Source: JBMNCR01 sp049366695 (lineage in GTDB: Bacteria; Bacillota; Clostridia; Eubacteriales; Alkalibacteraceae). From it: a stretch of 10,081 bases of DNA. The notes beneath the pieces were generated by a model. The model did not search any database. It was not told the DNA's origin and was given only the letters and a program-made list of their open reading frames with translations. A program made the position numbers and the translations under genes. Below, piece after piece: positions 1 to 7,098 of the stretch; the first letter of the stretch is position 1; the number at the start of each line of letters is the position of its first letter. Location: positions 1 through 10,081 of the forward strand of contig JBMNCR010000097.1 in the NCBI GenBank assembly GCA_049366695.1, read 5' to 3'.

Positions 1-14
1 AATAAATAAATTTA

Positions 15-36
15 TAGCTACAATTATTAGCTACAA
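15..36. repeat. 9-bp direct repeat TAGCTACAA upstream of the first gene
   Basis: TAGCTACAA occurs at 15-23 and again at 28-36, a 13-bp period, 25 bp before the ATG of the radical-SAM gene. It may belong to its promoter or leader region. No clear -35/-10 pair can be assigned because the window starts here. It may also be chance in AT-rich DNA. Confidence 0.3.
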
Positions 37-61
37 ACTTATTATACGAGGATGACTCATT

Positions 62-1768
62 ATGAAAATAGTATTAACTAGTTTAAATTCTAAATTTATT
101 CATACAAATTTAGCCTTAAGGTATCTTAAGGCTAATTTATCGATTGAAAAAGTTCATGTCCAGTTAACCGAGTATACAATTAATGATACTCTCGATTCTA
201 TCTTAGGAGATTTATATACATATAATGGCGATATATACGCATTTTCTTGTTATATTTGGAATATTGAAGAAACATTAAAGGTTGTTAATAATTTAAAAGC
301 TGTACTACCAAACTGTCTTATCATACTTGGTGGTCCAGAAGCAACATTTAATGCAAATGAAATTCTAAATAATACTAATGCAGATATTATTGTAAAAGGA
401 GAAGGGGAAATAACTTTTTATGAACTAATTAAAAAAATTTACAGCAACACACATTATATTGATTTAGATGGAATTGTTTTTAAAGATGATAATAACAATA
501 TTGTAAATAACAAAGATAGAAGACCTTTAGATAATTTAGACAACTTAGTGTTTCCTTACATATATGATGATATGTCATCATACAAAAACCAAATTCTATA
601 TTATGAAGGTAGTAGAGGATGTCCGTTCAAATGCAGTTACTGTTTATCTTCTATAGATAGAAAAGTAAGAAATTTTTCCCTAAAAAGAATAAAAGAAGAT
701 TTATCAATACTTCTCCAAAACAAAGTTAAACAAGTTAAATTTGTTGATAGAACTTTTAATTCCAATATTAAAAGGGCAAAAGAAATAGTTGATTTTATTA
801 TTCGCAATAATAATAATATAACAAATTTTCACTTTGAGATTGCTGGAGATCTATTGGATGATGAGATTATCAAAATGCTTAATAATGCTCCTACAGGACT
901 ATTCCAATTAGAAATTGGTGTTCAATCAGTAAATAAAAAGACTCTATGTAGTATAAACAGAACTACTAATATTGACAAAATAGAAAGTAATCTATCTAAA
1001 TTAAATAAAAGTATTCACATACATTTAGATTTAATAGCAGGCTTACCTTTTGAAGATTATAATTCTTTTAAAAAATCTTTTAATAGAGTATATAATATGG
1101 ACTCTCATATGTTGCAATTAGGTTTTTTAAAACTGCTTAAGGGATCTCCAATCGAAAAAGAAAAAAGCAAGTTTTCATATAGGTTTAATCAATTTCCTCC
1201 ATATGAAATATTCTCTAATGACTTTATTGACTATAACGAATTACTTCATCTAAAAAAAATTGAATATCTAATAGATAAATACTACAATTCCGGAGGATTT
1301 CAAAACACTATACGTTATATACTTGCTACTTATTACAAAGCTCCATACGAATTTTACGATGAATTCTCTAATTTTTGGATAAAAAATGATTTATATAAAA
1401 CTTCGCATAATAAAGATAAAATCTACAAAATCCTGATAGATTTTTTATATAGTAAATCTGTTGACATAAAAATAATTAATAACTTTATCAAATATGATTA
1501 TTTGTTATTTAATAAATGGCCTTTACCTAGTTTTTTAAATAGTAATGCTTTAAAAAAAGAAAAAGTATTTGAATTATTAAAAGACCATTTATTTATCAAA
1601 AAATATTTACCTCAATACGAAAAAACACCAGCGAAAAACATCTATAAACAAATATATATGGAATTATTTGATTTTAATATCACTAGCTTTGAATACTTAA
1701 GAAATGAAGAAGTGCTTCTTATCTTCTACAAAGATGAAAAAGGCAAAACAAGTGTAGTTCATTATTAG
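62..1768 (+). CDS. B12-binding domain/radical SAM protein (DUF4080-type)
   Basis: Cytosolic 568-residue protein with the layout of B12-binding radical-SAM enzymes. Residues 1-130 form a Rossmann-like cobalamin-binding type domain, with GGPEA at 90-94 and VKGEGE at 111-116. Residues ~178-360 are a radical-SAM barrel whose CPFKCSYC motif places the 4Fe-4S ligands at C187, C191 and C194. Residues ~370-568 match the C-terminal region (DUF4080) found in one clostridial/Bacillus subgroup. The family cleaves S-adenosylmethionine reductively; many members are methyltransferases or do other radical chemistry, but the substrate here is unknown. The B12 domain lacks an obvious DxHxxG cobalamin ligand motif, as in many members, so cobalamin use is not proven. 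The start is supported by CGAGGATG at 47-54, about 8 bp before the ATG. It is a single gene whose downstream neighbour converges, so context gives no hint of the substrate. Family assignment is firm; function is not. Confidence 0.9.
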   Translation: MKIVLTSLNSKFIHTNLALRYLKANLSIEKVHVQLTEYTINDTLDSILGDLYTYNGDIYAFSCYIWNIEETLKVVNNLKAVLPNCLIILGGPEATFNANEILNNTNADIIVKGEGEITFYELIKKIYSNTHYIDLDGIVFKDDNNNIVNNKDRRPLDNLDNLVFPYIYDDMSSYKNQILYYEGSRGCPFKCSYCLSSIDRKVRNFSLKRIKEDLSILLQNKVKQVKFVDRTFNSNIKRAKEIVDFIIRNNNNITNFHFEIAGDLLDDEIIKMLNNAPTGLFQLEIGVQSVNKKTLCSINRTTNIDKIESNLSKLNKSIHIHLDLIAGLPFEDYNSFKKSFNRVYNMDSHMLQLGFLKLLKGSPIEKEKSKFSYRFNQFPPYEIFSNDFIDYNELLHLKKIEYLIDKYYNSGGFQNTIRYILATYYKAPYEFYDEFSNFWIKNDLYKTSHNKDKIYKILIDFLYSKSVDIKIINNFIKYDYLLFNKWPLPSFLNSNALKKEKVFELLKDHLFIKKYLPQYEKTPAKNIYKQIYMELFDFNITSFEYLRNEEVLLIFYKDEKGKTSVVHY

Positions 1769-1818
1769 TATCATAAACATCAATAATCTTCTTTATAGAC
1801 GATATGATAAATTATCAT
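1769..1818. repeat. Alternative short hairpins after the radical-SAM gene
   Basis: TATGATAA at 1803-1810 can pair either with TATCATA at 1769-1775, directly after the stop codon, or with TTATCAT at 1812-1818 (7-bp arms, 1-nt gap). Neither has a GC-rich stem or a clean U-run, so neither is a classical terminator. The pair may slow 3' decay or may be incidental in AT-rich sequence. Confidence 0.25.
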
Positions 1819-1918
1819 GCAAGAGTCAAGCACAATAAAGTATTATAATAATAAACCAATAGTATTCAGTAGATAGTATTGTTAACAAAATCTTTTTTGC
1901 TTTTTCTTGAAAATATCA

Positions 1919-1945
1919 TTTTTAGAATTCTTTTAATCCTAAAAA
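1919..1945 (-). terminator. Weak candidate terminator for the gene at 1957-2415
   Basis: TTTTTAG at 1919-1925 is an exact inverted copy of CTAAAAA at 1939-1945, with a 13-nt loop. On the minus strand this lies 11 nt past the stop codon of the 152-residue gene. The stem is almost all A/T, so termination is only a guess from position and symmetry. Confidence 0.25.
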
Positions 1946-1956
1946 TTCATTGTTGC

Positions 1957-2415
1957 TTATAGATTAACAAATCCTAGCCCAGTGATACGGTTTATATTTG
2001 CTGATAGAATTTCTAGAGAATAACGTTGTTCTATAGTAATATGACTAACAATAAGTAAGTATAAACTTTTATTATGTATTTTATCTAAATCAGAAAGCAA
2101 ACCAATAAATGAGATATCATTGTTACTAATACTTTGTAGTACTTTTAGAGTATTAAAACATAAATTCATAAAAAATTTAAATTGTTTTTGACCATTTACT
2201 GCATACTCTTTTAAATTATCTAATCTAATAATGAATTGTTCATATGAATCATAAATTAAGTTTAAATTAGACACTACTTCGTCATCTACTTTAATTATTC
2301 CTTCATTAACAAATTCATTAATAATGATGATATGTTCTTTTGAATTATTTATCCAATAATATGTATCTTCGATTATATTAATTATGTAATTGACAACTGG
2401 AATCTGATTAGGCAT
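1957..2415 (-). CDS. Uncharacterised helical protein, 152 aa
   Basis: I do not recognise this protein with confidence. It has no signal peptide and no clear membrane span, and its composition and heptad-like hydrophobic spacing suggest a bundle of about four or five long helices. Acidic and histidine residues recur at helix positions: E16, E27-H28, E59 near the N-terminus, then H125, E129 and E135. This, with the early W21 and EH pair, loosely recalls ferritin-like DUF2935 proteins of Bacillus and Clostridium. That resemblance is only by eye and the protein is shorter than a two-domain DUF2935 protein. The start is well fixed: the minus strand reads AAGGGGAGGGG and then 6 nt before ATG, an unusually G-rich ribosome binding site in such AT-rich DNA. 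The gene is divergent from the peptidoglycan-binding gene across 130 bp, so the two may share regulation. Convergent to the radical-SAM gene. Confidence 0.75.
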   Translation of the reverse strand: MPNQIPVVNYIINIIEDTYYWINNSKEHIIIINEFVNEGIIKVDDEVVSNLNLIYDSYEQFIIRLDNLKEYAVNGQKQFKFFMNLCFNTLKVLQSISNNDISFIGLLSDLDKIHNKSLYLLIVSHITIEQRYSLEILSANINRITGLGFVNL

Positions 2416-2436
2416 AAAAAACCCCTCCCCTTATCT

Positions 2437-2462
2437 ATTATATTCATATGCTGATTTAGCAT
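2437..2462 (-). promoter_or_regulatory. Putative -10 box and small inverted repeat for the 152-aa gene
   Basis: On the minus strand a perfect TATAAT lies at 2442-2437, about 22 bp before the ATG at 2415. Just upstream is a small inverted repeat, ATGCT-GATTT-AGCAT at 2448-2462, which would sit in the promoter spacer and could be an operator. No good -35 box is visible at the normal spacing, so the promoter may need an activator, or the box may be incidental. Confidence 0.35.
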
Positions 2463-2483
2463 TTAAGTTCCAAAAAAATTAGC

Positions 2484-2523
2484 TGTTGATAAAATAAAAT
2501 AATGTTGATAAAATAAATATAAT
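2484..2523 (+). promoter_or_regulatory. Promoter region with perfect 15-bp direct repeat
   Basis: TGTTGATAAAATAAA occurs twice without a mismatch, at 2484-2498 and 2503-2517, a 19-bp period (about two helical turns). The first copy contains TTGATA (2486-2491), which is 17 bp from TAAAAT (2509-2514) inside the second copy, giving a reasonable sigma-A-type promoter for the gene starting at 2546. A TATAAT also lies at 2518-2523. Two copies on the same helix face suit a dimeric regulator. Promoter role is inferred from position; the repeat is seen directly. Confidence 0.5.
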
Positions 2524-2545
2524 CAAATAAAAGGAGACACAATAA

Positions 2546-3415
2546 ATGAAATTGTTTAAAAGCCTAATTTTGTATTTCTTAATTTTTATTTTCATTTTGT
2601 CTTTAACATCGTCTTTTGTATTTAATCAAGTAATGAACGAAAACATTACAGATTTGAGTATAAATAGTTCTAAGATGCATGAAGTTTTCTATTATTCATC
2701 TGAACCAAATAATAATGATACTGAATCTGAAAGTGATAATTCGACTACTGAAACCCCTAATGATACCAATATTTCTAGCATTGAATATGATCTCGGAGAT
2801 TCTGGCGAAGAAGTATATAAATATCAAAAACTATTATATTATCTAGATTATATAAATACTACTCCTGATGGTAATTTTAGAGATAATATGAAACTAGCCG
2901 TAGAAAATTATCAAGAAGACAAGCTTTTGGAAGTAACAGGCAAACTTGATTTCCCAACTATGGAAATGTTAACAAAAGAAGAAATTGAATACAAAAATGG
3001 AAAAAACGGAGATGAAATATTAGAATTTCAATTAATATTATACTATCAAGATTATTTGCAAGTATATCCTGAAGGATTATTTGGTAACGTAACTGAAGAT
3101 TCTATTGAAAATTATCAACAAGAAAACTCACTTACTGTAAATGGAATTCTAGATATACCTACCCAAAACTCATTATTATTAGATGAGATAATTTACACTT
3201 CTGGTAAAGAAGGAAAACAAATTAAAGAGTTTCAAAATATCTTAATTTCATTAAACTACTTATCTGGAGAAGCTGACGGACAATATGGTAATAAAACCAC
3301 AAATGCAGTAAAAAAATATCAAGGAAATAATAGTTTAGAAACAAACGGCACAATAGATATAGCAACTCAAGAATCATTACTAAAGCCTTTAGAAGAACAA
3401 GTATCAAATAAATAG
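2546..3415 (+). CDS. Membrane-anchored or secreted protein with three peptidoglycan-binding (PG_binding_1) repeats
   Basis: A 289-residue exported protein. Residues 1-27 are a signal peptide or uncleaved anchor (MKLFK followed by a long hydrophobic run). Residues ~52-78 are a low-complexity Asn/Ser/Thr/Glu linker. Three tandem copies of the PG_binding_1 three-helix fold follow at about 80-146, 147-214 and 215-281. Each shows the family pattern: G-x-x-G-x2-[VI]-x3-Q near the start, [DE]G-x-[FY]-G (DGNFR, EGLFG, DGQYG), a YQ pair, and a closing 'T/NG-x-[LI]D-x2-T' turn. The first copy has Arg in place of the usual Gly in DGNFR. Such repeats bind peptidoglycan, and usually target an attached hydrolase or spore-cortex enzyme to the wall, but no catalytic domain is present here. 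Start: AAGGAG at 2531-2536, 9 nt before ATG. It stands alone in its transcription unit, with the repeat-bearing promoter upstream and a hairpin right after the stop. It might be a wall-binding adaptor or a spore/cell-surface structural protein. Confidence 0.88.
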   Translation: MKLFKSLILYFLIFIFILSLTSSFVFNQVMNENITDLSINSSKMHEVFYYSSEPNNNDTESESDNSTTETPNDTNISSIEYDLGDSGEEVYKYQKLLYYLDYINTTPDGNFRDNMKLAVENYQEDKLLEVTGKLDFPTMEMLTKEEIEYKNGKNGDEILEFQLILYYQDYLQVYPEGLFGNVTEDSIENYQQENSLTVNGILDIPTQNSLLLDEIIYTSGKEGKQIKEFQNILISLNYLSGEADGQYGNKTTNAVKKYQGNNSLETNGTIDIATQESLLKPLEEQVSNK

Positions 3416-3424
3416 TACACTATA

Positions 3425-3465
3425 AAAATTCACAGACTTTTTTACTAAAAAAGCCCGTGAATTTT
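3425..3465. terminator. Strong hairpin, probable bidirectional terminator
   Basis: Arms 3425-3443 and 3447-3465 form a 19-position stem with an ACT loop at 3444-3446. It lies 10 nt after the stop of the peptidoglycan-binding gene and 135 nt beyond the end of the minus-strand ABC cassette. As plus-strand RNA it has two A-C mismatches (3434/3456 and 3436/3454). As minus-strand RNA these positions become G-U wobbles, so the stem is fully paired. The structure therefore suits the minus-strand transcript best, although it may serve both convergent units. Confidence 0.7.
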
Positions 3466-3599
3466 CTGACCATAGTAAATAACTATATATAATGCGAATC
3501 ACCTTTGCTGAGAGATTTAACCCTATTATAAAAACATTAAGGATGAATTCATATCTGCCTTCGAGATCAAGAATTGATTTCCCCATCATAATTATTTTA

Positions 3600-4229
3600 T
3601 TATTTTTGAGGTTCTAGTACAATTATTATATTTGAATCTTCTTCCTTAAGAATATTTACTTTAGATGGAACACTAATAATTTGTCCTTTTTCACAACTAA
3701 ATATAAATTCTTCTTGTTTAGTATCTGTACTTAATAGACTTATTCCATCAGAATATTTTTCACTAAGAAGCTCTGCCCTAACTGAACTCATTATACTTTT
3801 ATTTTTTATAGAAATTTTATACTTACCCTCTGGTAGTTCTTTTCCGATGGTATACATTCCAGAGAAAATAAGTTCGTAATTTCCGTTTTCGTTAATCTTT
3901 AATGGTTGAAAAGAAGTAGGCACCAGTTTAAAATCACCTTTAATAATGTCAAATTCATTATTTTTAAATAATTGCTTGCCAACTAATCTTTCACCCTCAT
4001 CAAACTTTGATGTCCAATATTCTCCTTTATTTGAAATACAAATAATGTCATACACACCAGGTTTGATGTCTTTTCCAACAATATATTTTCCTTCTTCTAA
4101 GATAACACCTTTAGCGTTATTGTCCTCTACATTTCGATTATTTTTAGTATTTAAATAGTGAGGAATTATAATTGCTGATCCGAAAAGTATAATTAGTGCA
4201 AAGAATAAAAAAATTTTCATTTTACTCAT
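3600..4229 (-). CDS. Membrane-anchored extracellular protein with two internal repeats, transporter-associated
   Basis: A 209-residue protein with an N-terminal hydrophobic anchor at ~5-24 (no lipobox cysteine), a short polar spacer, and an extracytoplasmic part rich in beta-type sequence. Two diverged copies of one motif are seen: GKYIVGKDIKPGVYDI at 47-62 and GMYTIGKELPEGKYKI at 124-139. The pattern G-x-Y-x-[VI]-G-K-[DE]-[IL]-x-[PE]-G-x-Y recurs in many Firmicutes surface proteins of unknown role. It is the last gene of the minus-strand cassette. Its ATG (4229) lies inside the end of the ATPase gene (8-nt overlap), preceded by AAGGGGG 9 nt upstream, which implies translational coupling. An ATG three codons later is a possible alternative start. 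By analogy with accessory proteins encoded beside lantibiotic immunity transporters (LanI/LanH types) it could bind the extracellular ligand and hand it to the transporter. That role is inferred from position only. Confidence 0.82.
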   Translation of the reverse strand: MSKMKIFLFFALIILFGSAIIIPHYLNTKNNRNVEDNNAKGVILEEGKYIVGKDIKPGVYDIICISNKGEYWTSKFDEGERLVGKQLFKNNEFDIIKGDFKLVPTSFQPLKINENGNYELIFSGMYTIGKELPEGKYKISIKNKSIMSSVRAELLSEKYSDGISLLSTDTKQEEFIFSCEKGQIISVPSKVNILKEEDSNIIIVLEPQK

Positions 4230-4857
4230 AACAAAGTTCCCCCTTATTCATTTTCAGTTTTACATCAGCAAGCACATCCAAATCTTCTTTATTATGGCTA
4301 GCAATTATTATTGTAGCTCCTCTATCTTTTTGTTTTTGCAAAATATCTCTAATTAATACAATCCCTTTTTCATCAATAGCATTAGTAGGTTCATCCAGCA
4401 AAAGCAATTCTGGTTTTTCAAAAATAGCTTGGGCAATGCTTAAACGCTGTTTCATCCCTAAAGAAAATTTGCCTACTTTTTTACGATCTTCTGCATCTAA
4501 ACCTACTAGATTAATACTGTCAATAATATCTTTATCTGCAACTTTGTTGTTAATCTTTGATAGTATCTTTAAATTAGTAAACGCATCATATTGACGAAGT
4601 AATGTAGTATTTTCAATGAGTAAGCCTAAGTTTGGGGGAAAAGAAATATCTTTATGTAAAACATTATCATCAATGATAATACTGCCACTAGTTGGATAAA
4701 TTAAACCAGATATTGCTCTTAATAGCATGGTCTTTCCTGAACCATTTCGACCCCACAAACCATATATTTTCCCATTATCAAAGGTAAAATTTATGTTTTT
4801 TAAAATATCATTCTGTTTAATCTTCTTTGTATAGTTTTGAATTTTAACTACTGACAT
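4222..4857 (-). CDS. ABC transporter ATP-binding protein, BcrA/LanF type
   Basis: The 211-residue cytosolic ATPase subunit that energises the permeases encoded just upstream. All motifs are present: Walker A GRNGSGKT (36-43), signature FSLGMKQR (131-138, the LSGGQ variant usual in the BcrA/NatA group), Walker B LLLLDEP (151-157) and the switch histidine H188. The Q-loop glutamine is replaced by glutamate in GLLIENT (E82). A glutamate here is the 'E-loop' described for lantibiotic immunity ATPases (LanF) and also occurs in bacitracin-type transporters. That places the protein with peptide resistance/immunity transporters and makes nutrient uptake unlikely. The length is short, without the C-terminal extension of drug exporters. 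Start: AGGAGG at 4865-4870, 7 nt before ATG; 16 nt after the preceding permease gene ends. Its end overlaps the start of the accessory gene. Confidence 0.95.
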   Translation of the reverse strand: MSVVKIQNYTKKIKQNDILKNINFTFDNGKIYGLWGRNGSGKTMLLRAISGLIYPTSGSIIIDDNVLHKDISFPPNLGLLIENTTLLRQYDAFTNLKILSKINNKVADKDIIDSINLVGLDAEDRKKVGKFSLGMKQRLSIAQAIFEKPELLLLDEPTNAIDEKGIVLIRDILQKQKDRGATIIIASHNKEDLDVLADVKLKMNKGELCYE

Positions 4858-4873
4858 GTTTATGCCTCCTTAT

Positions 4874-5596
4874 TTAATATATGTCTTTTCTTTGGATTCT
4901 TTTTATAGAACTTATAACAATACATAGTAATATAAATCCTAAAAATACAGCCGCTATTTTATAATTTATGGCGAATATATCCTTGTTAATAACACTTGTT
5001 CTTAGTGACATAGCAAAATTAGGGATTAAACCATATAATACACTATTTAGTTCTTTATATTTATAAAGAACACCTGCTAAAGATATAGAGAAAACCACAT
5101 AAATATTCAGAGCAAGCATTGCAATTTGGGGTTTTACATATAATTCAAGAAAAAGTTGGATAAGAATAAGGGTATAAACCGTAAAGAAATACATTGCAAA
5201 GTATAAAATAAATGTAGAAAAATCCTCTTTGAAAATATCAACTTTTACAATTTTACTTAGAATTATTGTAATAGCAATTTGACCAATAGTAATAAACAAT
5301 AGTTGCAAACCAGCTACAGCATAACATTTTAATAAAATTATAGATCGTTTAGCACCTCTTACCATTTCATAGATACCAAATCCATAAAAACGGTCTTCAA
5401 TATTACCCACAAAATAAAAACTTACGGATATAAACAAAAAAAACCATATCATTTCTCCCATATAATCTATTCCAGCGTATGCTCCTTTAAAAATAAAGGA
5501 TAAAGCAGGTTCTTGATACCTAAATATTACGTTAACATTATATAAAATTGTCACTACTAATATAATAAAAATTCGATAGTTATTTTTCATTCTCAA
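4874..5596 (-). CDS. ABC transporter permease, six TM (DUF2705/LanEG-like)
   Basis: A 240-residue integral membrane protein with about six hydrophobic spans at ~8-25, 46-64, 88-114, 127-151, 157-176 and 213-230. Between spans 2 and 3 is a short charged stretch (GIYEMVRGAKRS, 74-85), the expected coupling helix for the ATPase. Size and layout match permease subunits of small peptide-immunity transporters; it may belong to DUF2705, the family to which I think Bacillus YydJ belongs, but this is from memory. The start is ambiguous. TTG at 5596 has AAAAGGA 5 nt upstream, while ATG at 5590 (third residue) has the same site 11 nt away. Either start lies inside the end of the next permease gene upstream (17- or 11-nt overlap), so translation is probably coupled. 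Directly followed by the ATPase gene. Confidence 0.85.
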   Translation of the reverse strand: MRMKNNYRIFIILVVTILYNVNVIFRYQEPALSFIFKGAYAGIDYMGEMIWFFLFISVSFYFVGNIEDRFYGFGIYEMVRGAKRSIILLKCYAVAGLQLLFITIGQIAITIILSKIVKVDIFKEDFSTFILYFAMYFFTVYTLILIQLFLELYVKPQIAMLALNIYVVFSISLAGVLYKYKELNSVLYGLIPNFAMSLRTSVINKDIFAINYKIAAVFLGFILLCIVISSIKRIQRKDIY

Positions 5597-6305
5597 AAAT
5601 ATCCTTTTCTATAAAAATCTTTTTTGACATATTATATAAAACTACAACTAGAATAAGTTGTCGTGCATATACAATTAATAAATTAATATTAGAAGACCCA
5701 CTTGCTAAAATTTGTTCATATAGCATCATGTCTTTTAGAGGTGTCCAGACTAATACATATATTAAACCAACAAAATATAGAGCAGAGATTAATAAAAAAG
5801 TACTAAGTAAAGCGATCACTTTATTATTAAAAATATCAAATATTAATTGAAATAATACTCCAACCCACCAGTAGAATAGAATTATAGCAAAGTATTGGAA
5901 TAAACTAGCTATGTAAAATCCTCTTTCTATTAAATATACCGGTCTTAAAACCATAGAAGTAAGAATAACGTTAATCCCTATAATTATAGTTGAAAATATG
6001 ATACTAGAAATAATTATTTCTACATTTCGTAGCCTTATAAAAGATAACCGATTCTTCATTCTAGCAATTTCAATAACATTTTCATCCGAAACAATTATAT
6101 TAGAAAAAATTAGAAATATTAAGCAATAATACGTACCATAAGCTAATAGACTGCTATACCCTCCAGTACCACTTCCATTCATCCAAACTAATACATCAGA
6201 AAGAGAATGACCCAGATAAGCTTCATTTAGGTGCCACCAAAACAAAGCATATACAAATGTCAAAACAGCAACAATAACCCCTATCTTTCTAATCCTAAAT
6301 CTCAT
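5580..6305 (-). CDS. ABC transporter permease, six TM (second subunit)
   Basis: A 241-residue integral membrane protein with spans at ~7-25, 53-72, 96-118, 132-157, 162-185 and 206-226. The loop between spans 2 and 3 carries a basic stretch (EIARMKNRLSFIRLR, 79-93) at the same place as the coupling loops of the two flanking permeases, so the three look like diverged paralogues. The first extracellular loop is Gly/Ser-rich (NGSGTGGYSS, 43-52). No enzymatic motif is seen. The ATG at 6305 has AAGGTG about 8 nt upstream and overlaps the end of the preceding permease gene by 11 nt; the gene's own end overlaps the next. Probable role: one half of the transmembrane channel powered by the ATPase at 4222-4857. 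Confidence 0.85.
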   Translation of the reverse strand: MRFRIRKIGVIVAVLTFVYALFWWHLNEAYLGHSLSDVLVWMNGSGTGGYSSLLAYGTYYCLIFLIFSNIIVSDENVIEIARMKNRLSFIRLRNVEIIISSIIFSTIIIGINVILTSMVLRPVYLIERGFYIASLFQYFAIILFYWWVGVLFQLIFDIFNNKVIALLSTFLLISALYFVGLIYVLVWTPLKDMMLYEQILASGSSNINLLIVYARQLILVVVLYNMSKKIFIEKDIFENEK

Positions 6306-7065
6306 CTGTATTCACCTTATATATATATACACTAACAGTAAGTATTATAATAATACCAATGACAGCTCCCCATATAGGCATCAACCAATCAAATCCAAAT
6401 TCAGCAAAGGGCTGAGTAAGAAAAGCAATGCTGTAATCAACTGATATCCCAAAAAACCAAATAATAAAAGAAAGTGGATACGCATACTTATAATCAGGAA
6501 AGATAAGAGAGCAACAAGAACATAATAACCCACAAACTCCTGTTAATAAGCTAGTACAAATAACAAAGATAACATAAGTAAGGTTTGGACGATATAAGCT
6601 TAATTCAAACCAAAAGCCTTTAAAACCTTGTAAACCTGCAAAATCAGTACCCCCATGATAAAACCATAAATTAAGAATATAATTGATAATAAGAATAATG
6701 AACATAATAACCATAGGAAAAATAAAAGCTTCGAGCATTAGATTTCTTATATAGCGTTGTTTACCAATTTTTCCAATTAAAATGTGATTGTACCCTGTTG
6801 CTACGTCATTTATGTAATGATCTGAGCAAATTAACAGCATATAAATAGGTAGAAACCAGAGCATTAGTTTCTGCCAGATATGACCTTCTGTTGTGTTAGA
6901 TAAAAAAGATGCAAAGGCTGGATGATATTTAATACCAAGCTCTGTATACATCACTTTATCAGCAATTAAATGCATACTAAAATCAAATATAGTTAATAAA
7001 AATAAAAATAAGATAACTAGCATACTTCTTTTGTTGTATATAATTCTTAATAGATTGCTTTTCAT
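6295..7065 (-). CDS. ABC transporter permease, six TM (first subunit)
   Basis: A 256-residue integral membrane protein with spans at ~14-33, 66-83, 113-134, 163-189, 195-212 and 228-250. As in the other two permeases, a charged loop (LIGKIGKQRYIRN, 96-108) lies between spans 2 and 3. The fourth span is unusual in having three cysteines within CGLLCSCC (178-185; C178, C182, C184, C185, four in all). The N-terminus (MKSNLLRIIYNKRS) has the basic-amphipathic start typical of ABC-2-type permeases. The start is well supported by AAGGAG at 7071-7076, 5 nt before ATG. It is the first transporter gene after the secreted-protein gene, separated from it by 113 bp holding a perfect hairpin. It may therefore be transcribed from the upstream promoter at a reduced level. 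Confidence 0.86.
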   Translation of the reverse strand: MKSNLLRIIYNKRSMLVILFLFLLTIFDFSMHLIADKVMYTELGIKYHPAFASFLSNTTEGHIWQKLMLWFLPIYMLLICSDHYINDVATGYNHILIGKIGKQRYIRNLMLEAFIFPMVIMFIILIINYILNLWFYHGGTDFAGLQGFKGFWFELSLYRPNLTYVIFVICTSLLTGVCGLLCSCCSLIFPDYKYAYPLSFIIWFFGISVDYSIAFLTQPFAEFGFDWLMPIWGAVIGIIIILTVSVYIYKVNTDEI

Positions 7066-7098
7066 ATGTACTCCTTATAAGTGGATATAATAATAAAT

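Noticed and set aside
3222..3407. 61-codon minus-strand frame within the peptidoglycan-binding gene
   Set aside because: Antisense to the third repeat domain with no start signal.
3507..3530. GCTGAGA...ACCC pieces recalling a TPP riboswitch
   Set aside because: The upstream GGGGTGC arm and the downstream GAACCTGATC segment are absent, and no plus-strand gene follows, so this is taken as chance.
3404..3589. 61-codon minus-strand reading frame
   Set aside because: No ribosome binding site, it runs through the hairpin at 3425-3465, and the product is not recognisable.
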